Assembly (NCBI RefSeq): GCF_029888045.1
Contig: NZ_JARXRN010000025.1
Coordinates: forward strand, 340,368-404,367
From: Luteimonas rhizosphaericola
GTDB lineage: Bacteria > Pseudomonadota > Gammaproteobacteria > Xanthomonadales > Xanthomonadaceae
Length of the DNA: 64,000 nucleotides
Reading direction: 5' to 3'
In this document: positions 17,059 through 27,269 of the stretch, one piece after another
Layout of the letters: each line of letters opens with the position of its first letter
How positions within the stretch are numbered: position 1 is the stretch's first letter
The notes under the pieces: generated by a model
The model's input: the letters and a program-made list of their open reading frames with translations, nothing else
Told to the model about the DNA's origin: nothing
The model's database searches: none
Position numbers and translations under genes: made by a program

Positions 17059-17988
17059 TCAGGCCAGGCCGCGCGCCTGCAGGATGCGCCAGGCCGCGGT
17101 GCGGGCGTCGAAGTCGAAGCGCACCAGGTTGGCCGGATACAGGTCGGCCATGAACAGCATGCGCCAGTGCCGCTGCAGCTGCCGCGGCAACGTGGGCCAT
17201 CCGGCGCTGCGCGACGCGCGGGTTCCGTCGCCGCCCGCGAGCAGGGCGGCGATGTCCGTGGCGGCCGCGCGCGGCCGCGCGTCCGTCGCCGGGTCGGCGC
17301 GGGTGGCGGACAGCAGCGCGTCCATGAGGTGCGCATAGGCGCAGGCCGGCATGGACGTCGCCTCCAGCCGCATCGGCGCCAGCGATACCGAGGCTTCCTC
17401 CAGCCCCGGCTGCCCGGCCTGCCAGCAGCGGTACAGGCGCTGGATCGCGATCAGCCACTGCGCCGGCGCGGGCGCGAAGGCGCTTGCCGGCGCGATCACC
17501 GCCACGCAGGCGATGCGCTGGCCCGCCGCGGCCGCCAACTGCGCGGCCACGCCCTCGCCGGCGGTGCACACCAGCACCAGGTTGCAGCGCGTGGCGAGGT
17601 TCAGCCGCGCCAGGTGCGGCGCCAGTTCGTGCCAGGCGATGCGTTCGGTGGCGCCGTCGCGGCCGGGACCGCTCAGCCCGTCGGCGTCGCAGTCCGCCTC
17701 CAGGTGCAGGATCGGGCTGGCCTTGCCGTCGCGGGCGAACCAGGTGGCGGCCTTGATCGCGGAGACGACGTCGGTCCGGCCCTGGCAGCCGACCAGCCGC
17801 GACCAGCCCGGATGCCGCGGCTCGAGCCAGCGGTGCAGCGCGGTGCCCGGGCGGGGCCCGTGTTCGCTGCGCCATTCCACGACCCACACCCCGGTGGTGG
17901 CGACGTCGCGCAGCGGCGGCGGGCGCGGCAGGCCGTCGCGCAGCCGGCGTTCGTCGTCGGTCAGCGCGACGGGCGGCGGCGCGGGCAC
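17059..17988 (-). CDS. hypothetical protein, 309 residues
   Basis: I do not recognise this gene with confidence. The GTG at 17988 is 3 bases after the aldehyde dehydrogenase stop, so the two are probably co-transcribed. There is no signal peptide. A core alternates hydrophobic strands and helices: GVWVVEWRSE, then ILHLEADC (93-100), an IAWHELAPHLARLN helix, and NLVLVCTAGEG (136-146), which resembles a caspase/CHAT-like order (His strand, then Cys strand). The canonical second histidine is not seen, so activity is doubtful. A hydrophobic tail (QRHWRMLFMADLYPANL) may touch the membrane. Function unknown. Confidence 0.65.
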   Translation of the reverse strand: MPAPPPVALTDDERRLRDGLPRPPPLRDVATTGVWVVEWRSEHGPRPGTALHRWLEPRHPGWSRLVGCQGRTDVVSAIKAATWFARDGKASPILHLEADCDADGLSGPGRDGATERIAWHELAPHLARLNLATRCNLVLVCTAGEGVAAQLAAAAGQRIACVAVIAPASAFAPAPAQWLIAIQRLYRCWQAGQPGLEEASVSLAPMRLEATSMPACAYAHLMDALLSATRADPATDARPRAAATDIAALLAGGDGTRASRSAGWPTLPRQLQRHWRMLFMADLYPANLVRFDFDARTAAWRILQARGLA

Positions 17989-17991
17989 GGC

Positions 17992-19407
17992 TCAGCGCAC
18001 CAGCAGGTCGATCAGCCGCGACAGCTTCGCGTACGGCGGCCTGAGCAGGTCGCTGGCCGCGCGCCGCGGCTGCCACAGCACCGGCAGCTGCTTGGACATC
18101 GCGTCGAATCCGGCGCGGCCGTGGTAGGCGCCCATCCCGCTGGCGCCGACGCCGCCGAACGGCAGCGCGTTGATGCCGAAGTGCAGCAGGGTGTCGTTGA
18201 CGGTGACGCCGCCGGCCAGCGTGCCGCGCAGGATCGCCTCGACGCTGTCGCGGTCGTCGCTGAAGGGATACAGCGCCAGCGGCCGGTCGCGCGCATCCAC
18301 TTCGGCGATCGCGGCCTGGAGGGTGGGCACGCGGCGGATCGGCAGGATCGGGCCGAACAGTTCCTCCTGCATCACGCTGGCCTCGTCGCCGGGGTCGAGC
18401 ACGAGCGTGGGCGCGAACACGCGCCGCGCGCGGTCGTGCCAGGGCGCCAGCGTGCGCACCTCGAGGCCGCGCCCGCGGGCGTCGTCCAGATGCGCCTGCA
18501 GGCGCGCGAACTGGGCGTCGTTGACGATGCGGGTGTAGTCGTCGCCGGCATCGGCGCCGACGTAGCGCGCGGCGACCTCGGCTGCCAGCGCCGCCGCCAG
18601 CGCATCGCGGCGCGCGGCATCGCCCACCACCAGCACGTAATCCGGCGCGATGCAGGTCTGCCCGGCGTTGAACCACTTGCCGGTGGCCAGCCGCGCGGCC
18701 ACGCGCGCCACGTCCGCATCCGCGCACACGATCGCCGGCGACTTGCCGCCCAGTTCCAGGGTGAGCGGCGTGAGGTTGGCCGCGGCCGCCGCCATCACCT
18801 TGCGCCCGACCGCGGTCGAGCCGGTGAACACCAGGTGGTCGAACGGCAGCGCGGCGAACGCCGCGCCCACCTCCGCGTCGCCGGTGGCCACCGCCACCCG
18901 GTCGGCCGGGAAGACCTCGGCCAGCAGCGCGCGCAGGAAGTCCGCGCTGCGCGGCGTGTGCTCGGAGGGCTTGAGGTAGACGTGGTTGCCGGCCGCGATC
19001 GCGGTCGCGAGCGGGATCAGCGCCAGGTTGACCGGATAGTTCCAGGGCGCGATCACGCCCACCACGCCCAGCGGCGCGTGTCGCAGCTCCGCGCGCGCGG
19101 GCCAGAAGCGCCAGCCGGTGGGCACGCGCCGCGGCCGCATCCATCGGCGCAGGTGCCGTCGCAGGTGGTCGAGTTCGGTCAGCACGGTCATGCCGTCGGC
19201 CAGCAGCGACTCGTGGCGCGAGCGGTGGCCGAAGTCGGCGGCGATCGCGTCGGCCATCTCCGGCAGGCGCCGCTTGAGCGCGTCGCGCAGGCGCTGCAGG
19301 TCGCCGCGGCGCTGGACCAGGTCCGGCGTCCGCGCCCGCCACGCGCCGCGCAGCCGCGCCAGCGTGGGCGCGAGATCGGCGGGCGGCGTGTCCGCGGCGG
19401 GCTGCAT
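17992..19407 (-). CDS. NAD(P)-dependent aldehyde dehydrogenase (coniferyl/long-chain aldehyde type)
   Basis: A 471-residue class-3-type ALDH: GVIAPWNYPVNL, KPSEHTP, FTGSTAVGRKV, the active-site Glu in LELGGKSP, the catalytic Cys in GQTCIAPDYV, and EELFGPILP. The C-terminus is hydrophobic (PPYAKLSRLIDLLVR), as in membrane-associated class 3 enzymes. It oxidises aldehydes to acids; CalB-like enzymes of this group act on coniferyl aldehyde, and the substrate here is not readable. The ATG at 19407 gives a good start. It is divergent from the carbonic anhydrase-like gene and is followed 3 bases later by the hypothetical gene. Confidence 0.93.
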   Translation of the reverse strand: MQPAADTPPADLAPTLARLRGAWRARTPDLVQRRGDLQRLRDALKRRLPEMADAIAADFGHRSRHESLLADGMTVLTELDHLRRHLRRWMRPRRVPTGWRFWPARAELRHAPLGVVGVIAPWNYPVNLALIPLATAIAAGNHVYLKPSEHTPRSADFLRALLAEVFPADRVAVATGDAEVGAAFAALPFDHLVFTGSTAVGRKVMAAAAANLTPLTLELGGKSPAIVCADADVARVAARLATGKWFNAGQTCIAPDYVLVVGDAARRDALAAALAAEVAARYVGADAGDDYTRIVNDAQFARLQAHLDDARGRGLEVRTLAPWHDRARRVFAPTLVLDPGDEASVMQEELFGPILPIRRVPTLQAAIAEVDARDRPLALYPFSDDRDSVEAILRGTLAGGVTVNDTLLHFGINALPFGGVGASGMGAYHGRAGFDAMSKQLPVLWQPRRAASDLLRPPYAKLSRLIDLLVR

Positions 19408-19445
19408 GGAATGCAGTGTAGACGGGGCCGCGGGGTCGCAGGCCC

Positions 19446-19451
19446 TACAAT
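19446..19451 (+). promoter_or_regulatory. -10 box TACAAT for a probable leaderless transcript
   Basis: TACAAT ends 7 bases before the ATG at 19459, so the expected transcription start falls on the initiation codon. No ribosome site is present. Confidence 0.6.
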
Positions 19452-19458
19452 GCGCGCC

Positions 19459-20019
19459 ATGACTCCGATGCCCACCCGTCTGCGTCCCTTCCGCGGCCGC
19501 CTGCCCGAACTGGGCCAGCGCGTCTACGTCGACCCCTCGGCCGAGGTGATCGGCGACGTGGTGCTGGGCGACGACGTCTCGATCTGGCCGATGACCGTCA
19601 TCCGCGGCGACGTCAACTACATTCGCATCGGCGCGCGCAGCAACGTGCAGGACGGCGTGGTGATCCACGTCAGCCACGACGGTCCGCACCTGAAGGCCGG
19701 CGGCTTCGCCACCGTGATCGGCGAGGACGTCACCATCGGCCACAAGGCGATCATCCACGCCTGCCGGATCGAGGACGCCTGCCTGATCGGCATGGGCGCG
19801 GTGGTGATGGACGGCGCGGTGGTCAGGAAGCACGGCTTCGTCGGCGCCGGCGCGCTGGTCTCGCCGGGCAAGGTGGTGGGCGAGGGCGAGCTGTGGCTGG
19901 GCAATCCGGCACGCTTCGTGCGCCGCCTGGACGAGGCCCAGATCGCGGCGCTGTACTACAGCGCGCAGCACTACGTGCGGCTCAAGGACGACTACCTGGC
20001 CGACGCCGCCGGCGCCTGA
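19459..20019 (+). CDS. gamma-carbonic anhydrase family protein
   Basis: A 186-residue left-handed beta-helix (hexapeptide-repeat) protein. The order is VYVDPSAEVIGDVVLGDDVSIW, the conserved RGDVNYIRIGARSNVQDG, HVSHDG, then IGHKAIIHACRIEDACLIGMGA. All three zinc-type histidines of the family (one in the IHVSHD strand, two in GHKAIIH) are present. YrdA/CaiE-like members form trimers, and some hydrate CO2. The ATG at 19459 is chosen because it matches the expected start of transcription from TACAAT; in-frame ATGs also occur at 19450 and 19468. Its role in this organism is not known. Confidence 0.93.
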   Translation: MTPMPTRLRPFRGRLPELGQRVYVDPSAEVIGDVVLGDDVSIWPMTVIRGDVNYIRIGARSNVQDGVVIHVSHDGPHLKAGGFATVIGEDVTIGHKAIIHACRIEDACLIGMGAVVMDGAVVRKHGFVGAGALVSPGKVVGEGELWLGNPARFVRRLDEAQIAALYYSAQHYVRLKDDYLADAAGA

Positions 20020-20040
20020 ACCGCGGCACGCGCGCTCGCG

Positions 20041-20046
20041 TACAGT
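20041..20046 (+). promoter_or_regulatory. -10 box TACAGT for the RDD-MoxR operon
   Basis: TACAGT ends 6 bases before the GTG at 20053, again placing the transcription start at the initiation codon. This suggests a leaderless operon mRNA. Confidence 0.5.
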
Positions 20047-20052
20047 AGCCGC

Positions 20053-20829
20053 GTGGCGGCGACGGCACGGCGACGGGGAGACGGGCACTTGGGAGACGGC
20101 ACCACCGCAACGGACGCGGCGGACAGGCCTGCACGCGATGGCGCGGTGCTCGATACGCTGCGCGAGATCCACACCCCCGAAGGCATCGCGCTGCGACTGG
20201 CCGCGGCCGGCCCGGTGCCTCGCGCGTGCGCCTGGCTGATCGACCTCGCGATCCGCTTCGGCCTGCTGGTGGTGGCGTCGATGACGCTTGCCCTGCTGGG
20301 TCGGGCCGGCAGCGGCCTGTACCTGGGCTTCCTGTTCCTCGTGATCTGGGCCTATCCGGTGCTGTTCGAAGTGCTGTGGGACGGGCAGACGCCGGGCAAG
20401 CGCGCCCTGGGGCTGCGGGTGGTGGCGGGCGATGGCGCGCCCGTGGGCTGGCTGGCGTCGTTCACGCGCAACCTGATGCGCACCGTCGACATGCTGCCGG
20501 TCGGCTACGGCTTCGGGCTGGCCTCGACCCTGGTCGACCGCTGGGGCCGGCGCCTTGGCGACCTGGTGGCGCGCACGCTGGTGGTGCACGTGGCACGTCC
20601 ACGTCCCGGCGTCGACCTGCCGGGCGGGCCGGTGGCGGCGCCCGCGGTCGCGCTGCTGCCCGCCGAACAGGCGGCGGTGGTGGCCTTCGCCGAGCGCGCC
20701 TGGACGCTCACCCCGCAGCGGCGCGAGGAACTGGCCGACATCGCCGCGCCGCTGACCGGCGCGCCCGGCGAGGCGGGCATGCAGCGGCTGTTCGGCATCG
20801 CGCGCTGGCTGCTGGGGCGGTCGACGTGA
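20053..20829 (+). CDS. RDD family membrane protein, first gene of the MoxR/DUF58 operon
   Basis: A 258-residue protein with an RDD domain at about 35-180. The Arg of RACAWLIDLAIRFG opens it, two membrane segments follow (about 62-82 and 88-110), then DGQTPGKRALGLRVV and a third hydrophobic part with TRNLMRTVD. RDD proteins are small membrane proteins of unclear role, some linked to ion transport. A soluble C-terminal tail of about 75 residues follows. The stop overlaps the next GTG (GTGA). The GTG start is favoured by the TACAGT box just upstream. Confidence 0.88.
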   Translation: MAATARRRGDGHLGDGTTATDAADRPARDGAVLDTLREIHTPEGIALRLAAAGPVPRACAWLIDLAIRFGLLVVASMTLALLGRAGSGLYLGFLFLVIWAYPVLFEVLWDGQTPGKRALGLRVVAGDGAPVGWLASFTRNLMRTVDMLPVGYGFGLASTLVDRWGRRLGDLVARTLVVHVARPRPGVDLPGGPVAAPAVALLPAEQAAVVAFAERAWTLTPQRREELADIAAPLTGAPGEAGMQRLFGIARWLLGRST

Positions 20830-21884
20830 GGCAGGAGGCGTTCGCCGCCCGCCACGGCCCGGAATGGCGCGAGTTCGAGACCTGGCTCGAGCGCCGCGGC
20901 GGCCGCGCCGCACGCCGCCGGCCCGCGGGCGACTCCGCGGCACTGGCCGACGAACACGTGCCGGTGCGCTACCGGCGCCTGTGCCAGCAGCTCGCGCTGG
21001 CGCGTCGGCGCGGCTACAGCCCGCAGCTGGTCGAGCACCTGCAGGCGCTGGTGCAGCGCGGCCACGACGTGCTCTACCGCGCGCCGCCGGCGCCGTGGCG
21101 ACGCGGCCTGCGGTTCCTGGCGGTCGGCTTCCCGCGCCTGGTGCGCGCGCAGCGCGGCTGCCTGTGGCTGTCGGCGGCGCTGTTCGTGCTGCCAACGCTG
21201 GCGATGTTCGCCGCGGTGCTGGCCGCGCCGCAGCTGGCGCACAGCGTGTTCGCGCCGCACGAGCTGGCGCGGTTCGAGGCGATGTACGACCCGTCCGATC
21301 CGCGCCACGCGCTGGGCCGCGAGAGCGGCAGCGACCTGGCGATGTTCGGCTACTACATCCTCAACAACGTCAGCATCGGCTTCCGCACCTTCGCCTCCGG
21401 GCTGCTGGCGGGCGTGGGCACCGCGTTCGTGCTGGTGTTCAACGGCGTGGTGTTCGGCGTGGTCGCCGGGCACCTGCAGGCGGTGGGCCACGGCGATCCG
21501 TTCTGGCGCTTCGTCGCCGGGCATTCGGCGCCGGAACTGGTGGCGATCGTGATCGCCGGCGCGGCGGGCCTGCGCCTGGGGCTGGCGCTGCTGGTGCCCG
21601 GGCGCCTGCGCCGCGTGGATGCGTTGGTGCAGGCCGGCCGCGTGGGCGCGCAGCTGTGCCTGGGGATCCTGGCGATGCTGGTGTTCGCCGCGTTCGTCGA
21701 GGCGTTCTGGTCGTCCACCGGGTCGCTGCCGGCGGCGGTGAAGTTCGGCGTCGGCGGCGGGCTGTGGGCGCTGGTGCTGGGCTGGCTGGCGCTGGCCGGG
21801 CGCGGCGACGGCGAGGCGTCGACCGCGACCGTCGGGCGCGCGGCGCGCCGACGCCGGCGTGGAGCGTCGACGCATGCGGATTGA
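20826..21884 (+). CDS. stage II sporulation protein M-like membrane protein
   Basis: A 352-residue protein: an N-terminal soluble helical region (about 1-95) with CQQLALARRRGYSPQLVEHL, then about six membrane segments. It carries the SpoIIM/DUF95 pattern, including YYILNNVSIGFRTFASGLL, VVFGVVAGHLQAVG and the HSAPELVAIVIAGAAGLRLG helix. In non-sporulating bacteria these proteins accompany RDD, MoxR and DUF58 genes. The GTG start overlaps the RDD stop, and the end overlaps the DUF4129 gene by 11 bases. Its role in the operon is unknown. Confidence 0.88.
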   Translation: MRQEAFAARHGPEWREFETWLERRGGRAARRRPAGDSAALADEHVPVRYRRLCQQLALARRRGYSPQLVEHLQALVQRGHDVLYRAPPAPWRRGLRFLAVGFPRLVRAQRGCLWLSAALFVLPTLAMFAAVLAAPQLAHSVFAPHELARFEAMYDPSDPRHALGRESGSDLAMFGYYILNNVSIGFRTFASGLLAGVGTAFVLVFNGVVFGVVAGHLQAVGHGDPFWRFVAGHSAPELVAIVIAGAAGLRLGLALLVPGRLRRVDALVQAGRVGAQLCLGILAMLVFAAFVEAFWSSTGSLPAAVKFGVGGGLWALVLGWLALAGRGDGEASTATVGRAARRRRRGASTHAD

Positions 21885-23481
21885 CCAGGCCCGGGTGGAA
21901 CTGCGCCCGCGCTCGGCGTGGGAGGCGATGGAGCTGGGCACCGCGCTGGTGCGCCGGCACGCGCGCGCGGTCTGGCGTCCCTGGGCGATCGCGACGCTGC
22001 CCGTGTTCGCACTGCTCAACGCCGCGGCGTGGGCGATCGACGCACTGTGGCTGGCGGCGCTGGCGATGTGGTGGCTGCTGCCGCTGTTCGACCGGATCGT
22101 GCTGCTGGTGCTCTCGCGCGCGGTGTTCGGCGATGCGCCCGCGGCGCGCGAGGTGCTGGCGGCGCAGTGGCGCCTGGGCTGGCGCGGCACCGGCGCGCGC
22201 CTGGCCTGGGCGCGTCCGAGCCCGTGGCGCTGCATCGCGATGCCGGTCGAACTGCTCGAAGGCCTGGACGGCGCGGCGCTGCGCCAGCGGCGCAGCGTCA
22301 TGGCCGACGGCCTGCAGGGGCATGCGTTCCTGCTCGCACTGACGGGCCAGCTGTTCGTGCTCGCGCTGCTGGTGTCGCTGCTGGCGCTGGTGCTGATGTT
22401 CGTGCCGTCCGAACTGCTGTCCGAATCGGCGCGCGCGATATGGTCCCTGGTCACCGAGGCACCGCCGCGTTGGGCCCAGCTCGCGTTCAACCTGGCGCTG
22501 TGGCTGGCGCTGTCGGCGATCGAGCCGTTTGTTGTCGGCGCCGGCTTCGGCCTGTACCTCAGCCGCCGGGTGCGGATCGAGGCCTGGGACATCGAACTGG
22601 CGCTGCGGCGCATGCGCGCGCGCCTGGCGGCGCCCGCCGGCGCCACGTCCGCGGCAGCTGTCGCTGCCTGCGCGCTGGCAGCGGCGCTGATGCTGCCCGC
22701 CACGCCGGCCCATGCGCAGGCGGGCCCGGCGCAGCGGATCGAGGCCGAGCGCGAACGTCGCGCCCACCTGCCGCCGCGGCCGGATGCCGATGCCGCCACC
22801 CCGGACACCGAGACCGACACGCTCGCACGCGTGTTCGGCGAACCCGCCCGGGTGGATTCGCGCGCCTTCCGGCAGGCGGTTCGCCGCGCGCACGAGGATC
22901 CGCTGCTCGACCGCAGCCGCGTCGTGCGCAGCTGGGAGCCGCGCAACCCCGCCAAGCCGCGCCCACCCGCCGACGTGCCGGCATGGCTGCTGGCGGCGGG
23001 CCGCGTGATCGCGATGATCGCCGAGTGGGGACTGTGGCTGCTGCTGGGCGTCGCGGTGCTGGTGGCCGCGCTCACCGCGCGTCGCTGGTGGCCGTGGATG
23101 CGCGGGCTGGCCGCGCCGCGCATGCCGGAAACGCCGGTCGAACGCGCGGCAGTGGTCGAACCCGACAGCCTGCCCGACGATCTGGCCGCGCACGTGCGCC
23201 GGCTGTGGCGCGAGGGCCGTCCGCGGCGCGCGCTGGCGCTGCTGTACCGCGGCGCCGTGGAGGCGATGGTCGTGCGCGCGGGCGTGCACCTGGTGCCCGG
23301 CGCGACCGAGGCCGAATGCCTGCGCGCCGCGCGCCGGCTGCCCGACGCCGGCGACCGCGACGCGTTCGCGCGCGCGGTGCGGGTGTGGCAGCACGCCGCC
23401 TACGCGCGGCGCCTGCCGGACGAGGCGGGGTTCGAAGCGCTGCTCGACGAACTGTCGCTGCGCTTCGGATGGGCGCGATGA
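21874..23481 (+). CDS. DUF4129-containing membrane protein
   Basis: A 535-residue protein with hydrophobic segments in the first half (about 35-75, 155-180, 205-225, 265-280). An Ala/Pro-rich linker follows, then a segment at about 375-395 and a C-terminal DUF4129 domain. The DUF4129 core is visible: LAAHVRRLWREGRPRRALALLYRGAVEAM, and LPDAGDRDAFARAVRVWQHAAYARRLP. DUF4129 proteins accompany MoxR/DUF58 and transglutaminase-like genes. The ATG at 21874 lies inside the previous gene's last codons; an in-frame start at 21859 is possible. The stop overlaps the next ATG (ATGA). Confidence 0.87.
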   Translation: MRIDQARVELRPRSAWEAMELGTALVRRHARAVWRPWAIATLPVFALLNAAAWAIDALWLAALAMWWLLPLFDRIVLLVLSRAVFGDAPAAREVLAAQWRLGWRGTGARLAWARPSPWRCIAMPVELLEGLDGAALRQRRSVMADGLQGHAFLLALTGQLFVLALLVSLLALVLMFVPSELLSESARAIWSLVTEAPPRWAQLAFNLALWLALSAIEPFVVGAGFGLYLSRRVRIEAWDIELALRRMRARLAAPAGATSAAAVAACALAAALMLPATPAHAQAGPAQRIEAERERRAHLPPRPDADAATPDTETDTLARVFGEPARVDSRAFRQAVRRAHEDPLLDRSRVVRSWEPRNPAKPRPPADVPAWLLAAGRVIAMIAEWGLWLLLGVAVLVAALTARRWWPWMRGLAAPRMPETPVERAAVVEPDSLPDDLAAHVRRLWREGRPRRALALLYRGAVEAMVVRAGVHLVPGATEAECLRAARRLPDAGDRDAFARAVRVWQHAAYARRLPDEAGFEALLDELSLRFGWAR

Positions 23482-24595
23482 ACGGCTGGGCCCCGCGTGT
23501 CGCGCTGGTCGCACTGGGGCTGCTGTGCGCGGGCGCGTTCGCGGCGTGGTGGCTGCACAGCTACGAACGTGTCGAGCACCGCCTGCCGCTCCCGCCCGCG
23601 GGCGAAGCGGCCTACAACCCGCTGTACGCCCTGCGGCTGGCACTGCGCGCCGACGGGGTCGAGGCCACCTCGCGCCAGCGCCTGGACCTGGACGCGCATC
23701 CGCCCGGCCCGCGCGACACGGTGCTGCTGCTGGGCGATCCGGGCACGCTCGCGCCGCGCGAGGTCGAGGCGCTGCTGGCGTGGGTCGACGGCGGTGGCCA
23801 CCTGCTGGTGTCCACCCCGCGCGGGCGGCGCATGGCAGCCGCGCCGGCGTCGGGACTGCTGACGCGGCTGGGCATCGAACTGCGCGCGGCCGGCGGCTGC
23901 GAGCGCATGCACCTGCCCGGCCAGGAGCAGCACGTGGAGTTCTGCGGCGGCACCCGCTTCATCCCGCGCGGCGTGGACCCGGAACTGGCCTGGGGCGATT
24001 TCGCCGCCGGCTTCGTGTTCGCGCGCCTGCGGCGCGGCGAAGGCGCGGTCGACGTGCTGGCCGCGCACGATTTCGTGGTGAACGGCGCGCTCGACGAAGC
24101 GCCGCACGCCGCGCTCACTCGCCAGCTGCTCGACCGCAACTACGGCCGGGGCACGATCCACCTGGTGTACGCGGCGAGCATGCCGGGGCTGTGGCGGCTG
24201 CTGCTCGAGCGCGCGTGGATGGCGTGGGCGCCGCTGCTGTTGGCGCTGGCCGCGTGGCTGTGGATGCGGCTGCAGCGCATCGGCCCGGTGCTGCCGTCGC
24301 CGCCGGAGCAGCGCCGCTCGCTGCTCGAGCACGTGCAGGCCAGCGGCGAGCACCTGCGCCGCTACGGCCGCGCCGCGCTGCTGCACGCGGCGGTGCGCGA
24401 GGCCTTCCTCGACCGCCTGCGCCGGCGCGACCCGCTGGCCGCCGCGCTCGACGGTCCCGCGCGCGTCGCGGCGATCGCCGCGCGCACCGGGCTGGCCGCG
24501 GCCGACATCGAACACGCCCTGCGCGAGCCGCGGCCGCGCGACGGCAACGACTTCCGCCAGCGCGTGGCCCGGCTCATCGACATGAGAAGACGACT

Positions 24596-24599
<4 letters not shown>
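23478..24599 (+). CDS. DUF4350-containing membrane protein
   Basis: A 373-residue protein: membrane anchor at about 7-26, an extracytoplasmic DUF4350 domain and a second membrane segment (about 240-258). The DUF4350 core shows PARKS-like features: YNPLYALRLALRADG, DTVLLLGDPGTL, WVDGGGHLLVSTP. A cytoplasmic helical tail follows. The GGGHLLV turn resembles the glutamine-amidotransferase-like fold seen in this domain, without evident catalytic residues. It starts at ATG 23478, overlapping the DUF4129 stop, and its stop overlaps the moxR ATG. It probably acts with the other membrane components of the operon. Confidence 0.87.
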
Positions 24600-25581
<982 letters not shown>

Positions 25582-25585
<4 letters not shown>

Positions 25586-26952
25586 GCGTCGCGGCCGCCA
25601 GCACGACGCCCGTGCGCCGCCGCTTCCTGCCCAGGCCCGCGTCGGCGCTGGTGTGGGCGGCGGTGGGCTGGGGCGCCGCGGGCGCGACCGCCAGCCTGGG
25701 CTGGATCCCGGCGCAGGCGTGGGCCGTGGCCGGCGCCGCGCTGGCGCTGCTGGCCGCGGGCGATCTCGCCTGGCTGTGGCGCACCGCGGTGCCGGACGTG
25801 GCGCGGCGGGTGCCGGAGGCGCTGGCGCTCGGGGTCGAGCGCGAGGTGGCGCTGGAGCTCGAACCGGGCGCGCGCGCCGTGCGCGTGGACGTGCACGACC
25901 TGCATCCCGGCGGGTGGGCGGTCTCGGGCCTGCCGCGTCGCGTCGCGCTGGCGCCCGGCACGGTGTCGACCGTGCGCTACCTGGCGCGGCCGGACGTGCG
26001 CGGCACATTTGCCTTCGACGGCGTGCACCTGGTGCTGCATTCGCCGCTGCGGTTGTGGCGGCGCCTGTGCCTGGCCGGCGCGGCGCAGCGCGTGCGCGTG
26101 TTCCCCGACTTCGCGCCGCTGTCGAAGTTCGCCCTGGTCAGCGCCGAACGCGCCTCGCGCATGATCGGCGCGCACCTGCGCCGGCGGCGCGGCGAGGGCA
26201 CCGATTTCCACCAGATGCGCGAGTACCGGGTCGGCGACAGCCTGCGCCAGATCGACTGGAAGGCGACCTCGCGCGCGCGCAAGCTCATTTCACGCGAATA
26301 CCAGGACGAGCAGAACCAGCAGCTGGTGGTGGTGCTCGACACCGGCCGGCGGATGCTGGCGCGCGAACCGGCGGGCGATGGCGGGAGCGACGGCCTGTCG
26401 CATTTCGACCACGCGCTCGACGCCAGCCTGCTGGTCGCCTGGCTGGCGTTGCGCCGCGGCGACGCGGTCGGGCTGTACGCGACCGGCGGCGAGCGCCGCT
26501 GGGTGCCGCCGCGGCGCGGCATGGCCACGATCGACACCCTGCTGCGCGCCAGCTACGACCTGCAGCCGGCGCCGGTGGCCACCGACTATCTCGCCGCCGC
26601 CACCGAACTGTCGCTGCGCCAGCGCCGCCGCGGCCTGCTGATGCTGGTGACCAACCTGCGCGACGAGGACCTCGACGACCTGCTCGCCGCGGTGCGCCTG
26701 CTGCAGAAGCGGCACCTGGTGGTGGTCGCCTCGCTGCGCGAGCGCGAGCTCGACGCGGTGCTGGAGCAGGACGTGCCCGACCTCGCCGCCGCGGTGCGCG
26801 CCGGCGCCACCGCGCGCTACCTCGCCCAGCGCGCCGCCGCACACGACGCGCTGCGCCGCCACCGCGTCGCGGTGCTGGACGTCACCGCCGCGCAGCTCCC
26901 CGGCGCCCTGGTCGAGCGTTACCTCGCGATCAAGCGCGAAGGCCTGCTGTAG
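25582..26952 (+). CDS. DUF58 domain protein (MoxR partner), last gene of the operon
   Basis: A 456-residue protein with two membrane segments near the N-terminus (about 19-38 and 43-60), a beta-rich region, and the DUF58 signature GEGTDFHQMREYRVGDSLRQIDWKATSR. A VWA-like part then starts LVVVLDTGRRML. The metal-site pattern is DTGRR rather than the classical DxSxS. The GTG at 25582 overlaps the moxR stop. DUF58 proteins are the usual clients of MoxR ATPases. No vWA-domain Bat genes follow; the operon ends here and a repeat-bearing gap begins. Confidence 0.92.
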
Positions 26953-27036
26953 CCGACCGTTGCCGGCGACAGGCTGCCAGCCCCGGGCGTCTTGCAGCGT
27001 GCGTTGGCTTCTTCGATACAAAACGATCACGCGGCT

Positions 27037-27065
27037 CCCGGGTGCGCTGCGCTTACCCGGGCTAC
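27037..27065 (-). repeat. GTAG-headed REP-like palindrome (copy 3)
   Basis: CCCGGGT, an internal loop, ACCCGGG and CTAC. The stem differs from copies 1 and 2 by compensating changes on both sides (A to G with T to C), so pairing is kept. Confidence 0.85.
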
Positions 27066-27123
27066 GGCGCTCACGCCCGGGCAAGCCATCCGCGGATTCG
27101 CCAGCGCAGTCGCGAAGCCCCGC

Positions 27124-27156
27124 GTAGCCCGGATAAGGCCGCAGGCCGCATCCGGG
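27124..27156 (+). repeat. GTAG-headed REP-like palindrome (copy 4)
   Basis: GTAG, CCCGGAT, a longer 15-base loop with its own small GGCCGCAGGCC palindrome, then ATCCGGG. It is inverted relative to copy 3. Confidence 0.85.
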
Positions 27157-27269
27157 TCCGGCCAAGGCTCGCCTGTCCAGTGTGTCGGAGATGGCTCCGA
27201 CAACGTGCTGAGGACGGCAGCGGGCAGGCCGACCGGTGGCCCGGTCCGCGGCGCCGTCGCCGGCCGGCG

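Larger units (their letters stand above)
26953..27269. other. intergenic region with a REP pair, no gene seen
   Basis: This gap between convergent operons holds two GTAG-headed palindromes in inverted orientation (listed separately) and no open frame that looks coding. No clear terminator with a T-run was found. Confidence 0.5.
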
